The translations under genes and the position numbers were made by a program. The notes under the pieces were generated by a model. It had not been told where the DNA came from. It searched no databases and saw only the letters and a list, made by a program, of their open reading frames with translations. A DNA stretch of 8,375 bases from Thermodesulfobacteriota bacterium (GTDB lineage Bacteria; Desulfobacterota; Syntrophobacteria; BM002): contig CAMYLW010000219.1 of the NCBI GenBank assembly GCA_947259475.1, positions 1 through 8,375 on the forward strand, read 5' to 3'. Positions 1 to 5,560 of this stretch are shown here, in pieces (the first letter of the stretch is position 1; each line of letters opens with the position of its first letter).

Positions 1-2
1 TT

Positions 3-758
3 CAAGAGGCCCTGCAAGGATGGCATCCGCAAGGAAAGCTGCTGCCTGGGGGCGAGTTGGTGGAGGGTTTGAGAATGGTCAAGGAACCGGAAGAAATCCA
101 GGCCATTCGTAACTCTCTGGCCTTGACCGAATCTGTTTTGGAAACCATAGTGGCAGAGGCAGAAGTAGGAAAGACAGAAAAACAACTGGCCTGGCGCATC
201 GAACAACTCATGCGAGAAGCGGGCGCTGAGGCGATCTCTTTCCCGCCCATAGTGGCCTCCGGGCCAGGCGCTGCCATGCCGCATGCGGTGGTTAGTGATC
301 GCCAGCTTAGGAATTCAGAGACAATCATTATTGATCTGGGCGCCAGGTTGGACCACTACTGTTCGGATATGACTCGGACACTTATTCTCGGAGAGCCGGA
401 CAATAAAGCGCGTGAGGTTTATGGTATTGTCCGGGAAGCTCAATTACGGGCCATGGCTGCAGTGCGGGCCGGGATTCCTTCTTCGGAAGTGGATCGCGTG
501 GCCCGCGATTACATTGCCCTTGCCGGCTATGGGGGCAATTTTGGTCATGGTCTGGGTCATGGTATTGGACTGGCGGTGCACGAGAAGCCGGGATTCGGCA
601 AAAGCAGTTCCATGGTGCTAGAGGAAGACATGGTGGTAACCATCGAACCCGGGATTTATCTTCCCGGTTGGGGTGGGGTCCGCCTGGAAAATATGGTGAG
701 AGTGACTGCAGACGGCTGTGAGATCCTGAACCAGAACGAGTTTTTCTATTCATTTTGA
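3..758 (+). CDS. M24 family metallopeptidase, Xaa-Pro aminopeptidase-like (5'-truncated by window edge)
   Basis: The reading frame is open from base 3, so the gene starts outside the window; the internal TTG at 57 is not its start. The visible 251 residues are the C-terminal pita-bread catalytic domain plus a short piece of linker (LRMVKEPEEI). All five expected metal ligands are present: Asp in IIDLGA (codon 333-335), Asp in SDMTRT (codon 366-368), His in GHGLGHGIG (codon about 558-560), Glu in TIEPGIY (codon 645-647) and Glu in RLENMV (codon 687-689). The family cleaves N-terminal residues next to proline with a dinuclear metal centre, normally in the cytoplasm. A creatinase-like N-terminal domain would be expected upstream. 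The fragment is intact to its TGA stop. Exact specificity (aminopeptidase P, prolidase or another M24B member) cannot be told from this part. fumC follows after 131 bp on the same strand. Confidence 0.9.
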   Translation, partial: QEALQGWHPQGKLLPGGELVEGLRMVKEPEEIQAIRNSLALTESVLETIVAEAEVGKTEKQLAWRIEQLMREAGAEAISFPPIVASGPGAAMPHAVVSDRQLRNSETIIIDLGARLDHYCSDMTRTLILGEPDNKAREVYGIVREAQLRAMAAVRAGIPSSEVDRVARDYIALAGYGGNFGHGLGHGIGLAVHEKPGFGKSSSMVLEEDMVVTIEPGIYLPGWGGVRLENMVRVTADGCEILNQNEFFYSF

Positions 759-763
759 AAGAA

Positions 764-793
764 GGCACAAGGTGCAAGGCACAGGGCACAAGG
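764..793. repeat. Short GGCACAAGG-type low-complexity direct repeats
   Basis: Between the M24 gene and fumC the sequence repeats a GGCACAAGG word exactly at 764-772 and 785-793, with a related copy between them. A similar CACCAAG word occurs twice just after fumC (about 2313-2325). This looks like a decayed tandem repeat. No promoter or gene function can be assigned to it. Confidence 0.55.
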
Positions 794-823
794 AAGAGGA
801 AAGAGGACTGATCAATGAGTTGC

Positions 824-851
824 TTGGAACCCTACGGCTTGTGCATATATG
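824..851 (+). promoter_or_regulatory. Weak candidate sigma-70 promoter for fumC
   Basis: TTGGAA (824-829) and TATATG (846-851) are separated by 16 bp and match the consensus hexamers at about 4 of 6 positions each. The placement, 38 bp before the fumC ATG, is sensible. The match is weak, and fumC could instead be read from the upstream gene. Confidence 0.25.
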
Positions 852-876
852 TAAATGAATGATGACAAAATTTTTT

Positions 877-881
877 GGAGG
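877..881 (+). promoter_or_regulatory. Shine-Dalgarno site that fixes the fumC start
   Basis: GGAGG lies 8 bp before the ATG at 890. The longer frame opened by the TTG at 875 would place this site inside the coding sequence, so ATG 890 is preferred. Confidence 0.8.
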
Positions 882-889
882 ATTTCGAA

Positions 890-2311
890 ATGAAAGAACG
901 AACCTTTCGGATTGAAAGTGACTCAATGGGTGAGGTGCAGGTTCCGGCAGCAGCCTATTACGGGGCCCAGACCCAGCGAGCGGTACAGAACTTTCCCATT
1001 AGTGGTCTCAGGTTTCCTCGGGAATTCATTCGCGCTATGGGTCTGATAAAAAGGGCTGCGGCTCGGGTGAATCTCGAGTTGGGCTTTCTCACCCAAGAGG
1101 TGGCTGAAGCCATCGTCCAGGCAGCTACCGAGGCAGCAGAGGGTGAGTTGGATGAACAGTTTCCCGTGGATATTTTTCAGACTGGGTCCGGCACCTCCAC
1201 CAATATGAATGCCAACGAGGTCATTGCCAACCGTGCCATTGAACTGCTGGGGGGTGAAGTGGGTAGCAAAACGCCAGTGCACCCGAATGACCACGTTAAT
1301 CGAGGACAGTCTAGCAATGATGTCATCCCCACTGCCATTCATCTGGCCGTGGCCGAAAGCATCAAGGGTGGCCTGCTACCAGTGCTGATGGCCTGCCAGA
1401 AGGAACTCGAGGCCAAGAGTGCACATTTTGACCACATCGTCAAAATCGGGCGCACCCATCTTCAGGATGCCACCCCGGTACGCCTGGGACAGGAGTTCAG
1501 TGGTTACGCCCGTCAAATGGAGCTGGCCCGGGCACGTATTGAACAGGCCTTGGCCGGTCTGATGGAATTGGCCCTGGGGGGTACAGCTACTGGGACGGGG
1601 CTCAATGCCGTGGTTGGCTTTGCCCCGAAAGTCATAGCCCAGTTGGCGGAGGAAACGAATCTTCCCCTGGAGGAGGCCAAAAACCATTTTGCCGCCCAGG
1701 GGGGCCAGGACGCGCTGGTTGCTGCCAGCGGTTCTCTCAGAGCTTTGGCGGTGACACTCACAAAAATCGGCAATGACCTGCGCTGGTTAGCTTCCGGCCC
1801 ACGATGTGGCTTGGGAGAACTTCACCTTCCTCCGGTGCAACCAGGCTCCTCAATCATGCCCGGTAAGATCAATCCGGTCATCATTGAATCTCTTCTCCAA
1901 GTGGCAGTGCAAGTCATGGCCAATGACTGGGCTGTGGCTATTGGTGGGCAGGCTGGAAACCTGGAGCTCAACGTCATGCTGCCGGTGATGGCGTACAATC
2001 TGCTGCAATCTGTGGAGTTGCTCAGAACCGGGATTAGCAACTTCACGGAGAAATGCCTGCAAGGACTTGAGGCCAATGAACAGCGGTGCCGGGAGTTGGT
2101 GGAAAAAAGTCTGGCACTCTGTACTCCACTGGCCCCTGAGATAGGCTATGATAGAGCAGCCCACATAGCGCACTTGGCCTACGAGAGTGGCAGAACAGTA
2201 CGAGAAGTGGCGCTGGAGTTAGAGGTTCTCCCGAAGGAAAAGCTCCTAAAAATACTAAATGCTGAAGAGATGACTCGACCTGGTGTTCCAGGCAACGCGG
2301 AGCGCGAGTAG
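890..2311 (+). CDS. fumC: Fumarate hydratase, class II
   Basis: The gene encodes 473 residues, close to the usual 460-470 of class II fumarases. These are cytoplasmic, iron-independent homotetramers that interconvert fumarate and L-malate in the TCA cycle. Superfamily landmarks appear in order: TGSGTSTNMNANE (98-110), HPNDHVNRGQSSND (131-144), GRTHLQDATP with the catalytic His at about 190, GGTATGTGLN (230-239), and the signature GSSIMPGKINP (319-329) with the catalytic loop Ser at about 320. The Gly in MPGK and the DIFQTGSGT block favour fumarase over the related aspartase, which normally has MPAK there. ATG 890 is chosen for its GGAGG site rather than the in-frame TTG at 875. No frameshift or missing key residue was seen. 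Neighbours: an M24 peptidase upstream on the same strand and an unknown gene 86 bp downstream. Confidence 0.95.
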   Translation: MKERTFRIESDSMGEVQVPAAAYYGAQTQRAVQNFPISGLRFPREFIRAMGLIKRAAARVNLELGFLTQEVAEAIVQAATEAAEGELDEQFPVDIFQTGSGTSTNMNANEVIANRAIELLGGEVGSKTPVHPNDHVNRGQSSNDVIPTAIHLAVAESIKGGLLPVLMACQKELEAKSAHFDHIVKIGRTHLQDATPVRLGQEFSGYARQMELARARIEQALAGLMELALGGTATGTGLNAVVGFAPKVIAQLAEETNLPLEEAKNHFAAQGGQDALVAASGSLRALAVTLTKIGNDLRWLASGPRCGLGELHLPPVQPGSSIMPGKINPVIIESLLQVAVQVMANDWAVAIGGQAGNLELNVMLPVMAYNLLQSVELLRTGISNFTEKCLQGLEANEQRCRELVEKSLALCTPLAPEIGYDRAAHIAHLAYESGRTVREVALELEVLPKEKLLKILNAEEMTRPGVPGNAERE

Positions 2312-2397
2312 ACACCAAGCACCAAGGCTAGGCTTCCGGCTTATGGTTTTGAGAATGAGATCTCGTCTGATATAGTGCCGATGTAACCCCACAATGT

Positions 2398-3012
2398 ATG
2401 GAGCCGATGGCAAAAATCATTCAGTTTGGCAACGGCCGCAAGGGTGACGACAATCTTATTTGTCGTAAACCCCTGGAGTTTCGCCGCGGTGACTGGCGAC
2501 AAGGGCAGATATTGCAGTGCCTCCGGAGCGAGGCGGAGAAATACCAGAGCCATCGGCATCAGGCCATTAACAATGGCCACAGCCATCTCAGCTTTGTTCC
2601 CGAACACTTCAGTTTGGTGAGTGGCTGCGACTACACGGTGATGGGACTTTACCGCTGGAGGGAAAGTGAGGAGCAAGCCAGGGAGTTTTACCAGTTGGCA
2701 GGTCTCATGGAATGTGTGGTCAATAGCTCCTCACCGCTGTTGCGTACCGACTTGTTGCGCAGAGTCTACAAGACCATAATGGATTTACGGCGCAGTCTCA
2801 ATTTCTCCTGGAAAGGGGACTCAAGCCAGTTCCTTTTGCCCTTGCATCCGAACTTTTATCGCCGTAGTGATTTCTTTGCTCGAATCCAACAAGCTGACAC
2901 CCTGAAGGTTCTCTATGAAAAAGTGGAACATGAGACCAGGGTGCAGTTCGACCTGCTAGCCGCAGAATATGTCTTCTATCTACCCCAGAGAATGGTTGAC
3001 GAACCAGCTTAA
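2398..3012 (+). CDS. Hypothetical protein, about 204 aa, family not recognised
   Basis: An uninterrupted frame of 204 codons from ATG 2398; a second ATG at 2407 is an alternative. Neither has a convincing Shine-Dalgarno, so the start is uncertain. The product looks soluble and cytoplasmic: no signal peptide or membrane segment, with many Arg, His and Tyr residues. The N-terminal part (1-60) is basic. A segment around 73-135 (LVSGCDYTVMGLYRWRES, then helical stretches with many Arg and Leu) looks folded, and the C-terminal part (about 158-200) is predicted helical by eye. No catalytic or nucleotide-binding motif was recognised. The amino-acid mix and length favour a real gene over the competing frame on the other strand. 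A broken repeat-element end begins 18 bp after its stop. It may be a lineage-restricted regulator or adaptor, but nothing in the sequence proves that. Confidence 0.7.
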   Translation: MEPMAKIIQFGNGRKGDDNLICRKPLEFRRGDWRQGQILQCLRSEAEKYQSHRHQAINNGHSHLSFVPEHFSLVSGCDYTVMGLYRWRESEEQAREFYQLAGLMECVVNSSSPLLRTDLLRRVYKTIMDLRRSLNFSWKGDSSQFLLPLHPNFYRRSDFFARIQQADTLKVLYEKVEHETRVQFDLLAAEYVFYLPQRMVDEPA

Positions 3013-3030
3013 ACCCATTATCCCTCTCAG

Positions 3031-3067
3031 CGGTCTCGCGACGACAGTTCATGAAATATCCGGGCTA
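3031..3067 (-). repeat. Solo end of the repeat-element family (remnant)
   Basis: These 37 bp align without gaps to the outermost part of elements A and B (the end carrying GGTCTCGCGAC and TTCATGAAATATCCGGGC). They differ from element A at only a few positions, clustered just inside the terminal repeat. The rest of the element, including the GCCCGCC hairpin and the opposite terminus, is absent, so this is a truncated copy. It uses the ATATTTC variant of the terminus, as element A does. It lies between an unknown gene and the promoter of the next gene. Confidence 0.8.
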
Positions 3068-3077
3068 AGAAAAGTAA

Positions 3078-3105
3078 TTGACAAAAGACCATAATTAGAT
3101 AGAAT
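3078..3105 (+). promoter_or_regulatory. Sigma-70-type promoter for the gene at 3208
   Basis: A perfect -35 box TTGACA (3078-3083) is followed after 16 bp by TAGAAT (3100-3105), one base off TATAAT, in an A+T-rich stretch. The start of transcription would be near 3112, giving a leader of roughly 95 nt. It begins 11 bp beyond the outer edge of the solo repeat end, so it appears to be native sequence rather than part of the repeat. Confidence 0.7.
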
Positions 3106-3194
3106 AAACGGCGAGTTATCCTAACTTCGTCTCCTGCTGCCGTGGTGCAACTTCCCTGCTTGGTAAAGTTGTGGCTTGGGGGAGTTGGAGATGA

Positions 3195-3200
3195 GAGGAG
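3195..3200 (+). promoter_or_regulatory. Shine-Dalgarno site that fixes the start of the 3208 gene
   Basis: GAGGAG lies 7 bp before ATG 3208. The upstream in-frame GTG at 3142 has no comparable site, so ATG 3208 is preferred. Confidence 0.7.
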
Positions 3201-3207
3201 TGCGAGA

Positions 3208-4296
3208 ATGCCAACTTGGCCCTATCGGTTTCAGCTGAGCCTGCAAGATCGGTTGCGGCGATCTGTGTACGAGGTCCTGAGAGACCAGATGGATATGTAC
3301 CTGATACAGTATGCTCTCATCGATTCATACTGGAACTTCTGCGAGGCTGGAGAACCTTACCCATTCGTGCCAAAACGAGAGCTCAAACCCCGGGCTCGGG
3401 TGGTGGAGAGAGAGCACATTTATCACAATCACTTTCTTGTCATGTTTTGCGAAGGAACCATTCCGGGTTGGTACAAAAAATATGTCCGCTTTTTCGATTC
3501 CAATAAGGTTACCAAAGAAGGAGTCGCTGAGCTGGCCTACGTTCAACTGCACAAACAATACACCAAAAACTTGCGCTACTTCGAAAACCCGGGTTTTGAG
3601 AATCTGGTGCTGGACCTACTGCCGGTAGACTACGCCCTGTTGATTCAGAAAGATCCCACCATCAAGACCAGAACCCGCTATGCTATGACTCACTTCCATG
3701 TGAAGATTGACTGGCCCATTGACAACGCCACTGAAGAGATGGCCCAGCAGCTGCGTTACATTGCCAAAGACCTTTACGAGGTAGACGAGAAGTACGCTGA
3801 GAGTCTGAACAACAAGCTTTTTGAGAATTACGGCTTTCACTATACAGTGGGAGGTCGTCGCACCGCTGCGATGGTGGCGGCGCAGTTTCTCAAGAAAATG
3901 GAATTCGTCTCCACAGTCTACGTTGCCAGTACCGAATCACGCACGCTTACCCGTCTCAGTGAGCGTGGAGTAAGCAAATACGTATTGGTCAAGCTGCCCA
4001 CCGATGAAATCTCCCGTTTGGCCTCGGAGAACCGTATGAAGTTTGACAATTTCGTGGAACGCTTTCTTATCGACGTTCAGGATGACTTTGGGGTGGGAGT
4101 GTTTCAAGTGGTCTATCGCAATACCATCCATTCAAAGCCGCCCGAAGATGGCAAGTTGAGGGAACTGAGGCCAGATTTCCAGTGGCTGACCGTGAGCGAT
4201 CAGCTGCTGGTTCCTCTCCCCGGGCATAACGACATTTACCCAGTGCCCTACAGCACCATCTACACTCCCGACTTTGGAGATGCTGAGCTTCTCTAA
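3208..4296 (+). CDS. Hypothetical protein, 362 aa, family not recognised
   Basis: A 362-codon gene with a good Shine-Dalgarno and its own sigma-70-type promoter. The product has no signal peptide or obvious membrane segment and is rich in Tyr, Phe, Arg and charged residues. The region 10-45 looks like an amphipathic helix (LQDRLRRSVYEVLRDQMDMY). A long helical, acidic segment runs from about 173 to 205, after THFHVKIDWP (161-170). The central HYTVGGRRTAAMVAAQF (211-227) is small-residue rich and might be a ligand or contact loop, but it is not a P-loop. The C-terminal third alternates strand-like stretches (VSKYVLVKLP, VGVFQVVYRN). I recognise no family and assign no function. It converges with sfsA, the two stop codons being separated by 4 bp, and no terminator hairpin fits between them. 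Confidence 0.85.
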   Translation: MPTWPYRFQLSLQDRLRRSVYEVLRDQMDMYLIQYALIDSYWNFCEAGEPYPFVPKRELKPRARVVEREHIYHNHFLVMFCEGTIPGWYKKYVRFFDSNKVTKEGVAELAYVQLHKQYTKNLRYFENPGFENLVLDLLPVDYALLIQKDPTIKTRTRYAMTHFHVKIDWPIDNATEEMAQQLRYIAKDLYEVDEKYAESLNNKLFENYGFHYTVGGRRTAAMVAAQFLKKMEFVSTVYVASTESRTLTRLSERGVSKYVLVKLPTDEISRLASENRMKFDNFVERFLIDVQDDFGVGVFQVVYRNTIHSKPPEDGKLRELRPDFQWLTVSDQLLVPLPGHNDIYPVPYSTIYTPDFGDAELL

Positions 4297-4300
4297 CCCT

Positions 4301-5014
4301 TCAACCAATCCCCTTATCCCCTTCAAGCACCACTGGCAGTGGGGTATCCAGGTAGATCTCCTCTGGACTGACCCTGGCGCCATAAACAATAATATTCACC
4401 CCAGCCTTATGTGCCCGGTGGAGCGCCTGAGCGTAGGCGGGATCAATATGAGCAGCCGGGGAAAAACGTTGGGCATCCTCCCTCTGAACCACATAGAACA
4501 TGGTGGCCCGATGGCCTTGGTCAAGAGCATCCATAAGTGTCTGCAGATGCTTGCGTCCCCTGGCAGTGGGGGCATCAGGAAACAGTGCCGTACCATTTTC
4601 CACCAGAGTTACGTTCTTGACTTCCAGAAAGAGGGACACCCCACCACGAACCAGGCAGAAGTCAATCCGACTGTGCCCCAATTTCACCTCCCTCAAGAGT
4701 TTGTCGAAGGGACCCAACTCGGGGATCGACTTGGCACTGGCTGCCTCAGCCACCAGCCGATTGGCAGCGAGGGTGTTGATACCCACCCAGGTTGAAGGCA
4801 GGTGAATCAACTCCCAGGTGTAGCGGGTTTTGCGCTTGGGATTGTCTACCGGTGATAGCAAAACCTCCCTGCCAGGAACGTTACAGCCCTGCATGCTGCC
4901 AGAGTTGGGACAATGAGCCGTGACCAACCGGCCGTTTTCGAGACGGACCTCGGCAAGGAACCGTTGATAGCGGCGAATCAAAAAACCCCGCACTAAAGGT
5001 GACAAAAAGCGCAC
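4301..5014 (-). CDS. sfsA: SfsA, sugar fermentation stimulation protein homologue (DNA-binding, nuclease-like fold)
   Basis: The product is 237 residues, nearly the same as E. coli SfsA (234). The N-terminal part (1-85) is the OB-fold-like DNA-binding region with the family pattern VTAHCPNSGSM (31-41) and a WVGINT block (76-81). The C-terminal part is the nuclease-like core: SRIDF (115-119), FLEVKN (129-134) and FPDAPTARGRKHL (145-157). Asp118, Glu131 and Lys133 make a PD-(D/E)XK-like arrangement. E. coli SfsA binds DNA non-specifically and affects maltose metabolism when overexpressed; its true role is unclear. The start is GTG 5012-5014 with AGGAGA upstream. The terminus of element A directly abuts that Shine-Dalgarno, so any native promoter has been displaced or lies within the element. 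Transcription from mltD upstream is another possibility. Confidence 0.95.
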   Translation of the reverse strand: MRFLSPLVRGFLIRRYQRFLAEVRLENGRLVTAHCPNSGSMQGCNVPGREVLLSPVDNPKRKTRYTWELIHLPSTWVGINTLAANRLVAEAASAKSIPELGPFDKLLREVKLGHSRIDFCLVRGGVSLFLEVKNVTLVENGTALFPDAPTARGRKHLQTLMDALDQGHRATMFYVVQREDAQRFSPAAHIDPAYAQALHRAHKAGVNIIVYGARVSPEEIYLDTPLPVVLEGDKGIG

Positions 5015-5020
5015 TGCAAT

Positions 5021-5026
5021 TCTCCT
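5021..5026 (-). promoter_or_regulatory. Shine-Dalgarno of sfsA, abutting repeat element A
   Basis: Read on the - strand, AGGAGA lies 6 bp before the GTG start of sfsA. The next base (5027) is the first base of element A's terminal repeat, with no gap between them. Confidence 0.75.
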
Positions 5027-5049
5027 AGCCCGGATATTTCATGAATTGC

Positions 5050-5199
5050 TGTCGCGAGACCACGAAGATGGGTGTGCCTGCCCGCCATCGCGAGCCTGCT
5101 CGCTCAGGCGAGGCGGGCGGGCCATGTCGCGAGACCACGAAGATGGGTGTGCCTGCCCGCCATCGCGAGCCTGCTCGCTCAGGCGAGGCGGGCGGGCCA
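5050..5199. repeat. Exact 75-bp tandem duplication inside element A
   Basis: Positions 5050-5124 and 5125-5199 are identical, both beginning TGTCGCGAGACCACG. Element B has only one copy of the unit, so the duplication is specific to A and recent. Each unit contains a long GC-rich hairpin, which could promote slippage during replication. Confidence 0.95.
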
Positions 5200-5211
5200 C
5201 CTGGCAACTCG

Positions 5212-5229
5212 TCCCGCGGTACCGCGGGA
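5212..5229. repeat. 18-bp perfect palindrome inside element A
   Basis: TCCCGCGGTACCGCGGGA equals its own reverse complement. In element B only one arm survives (TCCCGCGGTAC at 8132-8142), because 9 bp are missing there. Confidence 0.9.
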
Positions 5230-5237
5230 TTGGTTTC

Positions 5238-5254
5238 CGTACCTGGACGGTACG
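5238..5254. repeat. Small conserved hairpin of element A
   Basis: CGTACC and GGTACG flank a 5-base loop. The same stem is kept in element B (8104-8120) with one loop base changed, which suggests that the paired form matters. Confidence 0.6.
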
Positions 5255-5336
5255 TCGCAGGGGCCGACACCCGAGGACGCCAGGAAGGACGGCCATATCT
5301 GTGGTCGCAGCAAGTAATTCATGAAATATCCGGGCT

Positions 5337-5560
5337 GGTGGAAACTGTTCAGCCACCTCTTAGTCCCCTTGCCCTGCGGGCAGGGTCCCCGGTTTCGCAT
5401 TTATCATTGCCAATCGAAAATCAGGGCAAAAACCCAGGTTGGCCAAATGTAGAATGAAAAATGTGCGTTGAAAATTGAGGAATGAGGCGGTGCCTAATGC
5501 TTGCTGCCTACTTGCCCTGAGCCTGTCGAAGGGGTGCCTAGTTTTTTTACGCCTTGCGAC
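5337..5560. other. Gene-free stretch between element A and mltD, with repeat fragments
   Basis: No gene is supported here. It contains a GC-rich hairpin without a T-run (5367-5385); an A+T-rich, partly repetitive stretch (about 5450-5485, alternating GAATGAAAAAT- and GAAAATTGAGG-like words); an exact GGTGCCTA direct repeat at 5489-5496 and 5533-5540; and the GAGCCTGTCGAAGG motif (5519-5532). The T-run at 5542-5548 follows the latter on the + strand, so it could not terminate - strand mltD transcripts. Confidence 0.6.
5514..5532. repeat. CCTGAGCCTGTCGAAGG-type short dispersed repeat
   Basis: GCCCTGAGCCTGTCGAAGG forms a weak inverted repeat (CCTGAGC.../...GAAGG type). I recall it from memory as a common intergenic motif in many bacterial genomes. 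Fourteen bases of it (5519-5532) recur exactly, inverted, inside element B at 8081-8094. Confidence 0.6.

Larger units (their letters stand above)
5027..5336 (+). mobile_element. Element A: 310-bp MITE-like repeat with perfect 21-bp terminal inverted repeats
   Basis: The termini at 5027-5047 and 5316-5336 are perfect inverted repeats of 21 bp with core CCCGGATATTTCATGAA, which itself contains the palindrome TTCATGAA. Internal structure from left to right: a 75-bp unit present twice in exact tandem (5050-5124, 5125-5199), each with a GCCCGCC/GGCGGGC hairpin (5080-5118, 5155-5193); an 18-bp perfect palindrome (5212-5229); a CGTACC/GGTACG hairpin (5238-5254); and a unique segment to the right terminus. 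A second copy (B) lies at 8010-8250 in the opposite orientation. No transposase is encoded, so it would depend on an enzyme elsewhere. No convincing target-site duplication is visible. The orientation given is arbitrary. Open frames through it are discussed in the findings and are not annotated as a gene. Confidence 0.85.

Noticed and set aside
2798..3052. 84-aa - strand frame starting in the solo repeat end
   Set aside because: It is antisense to the better-supported 2398-3012 gene and begins in repeat sequence.
5050..5199. CRISPR array or integron attC interpretation of the 75-bp repeats
   Set aside because: There are only two identical adjacent units with no spacers, and no attC core sites or integrase.
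5027..5336. Target-site duplication flanking element A (and B)
   Set aside because: Bases next to the two ends (TCCT/GGTG in A, GAGTT/GGTTG in B) do not form a convincing direct repeat.
5367..5385. Rho-independent terminator
   Set aside because: There is a good GC stem but no T-run follows on either strand.
5041..5457. 138-aa open frame through element A, and its other-frame companions
   Set aside because: The frame is made of repeat sequence, includes an exact repeated peptide block from the 75-bp duplication, has no Shine-Dalgarno and runs out into unrelated flank. Kept only as a finding about frame preservation.
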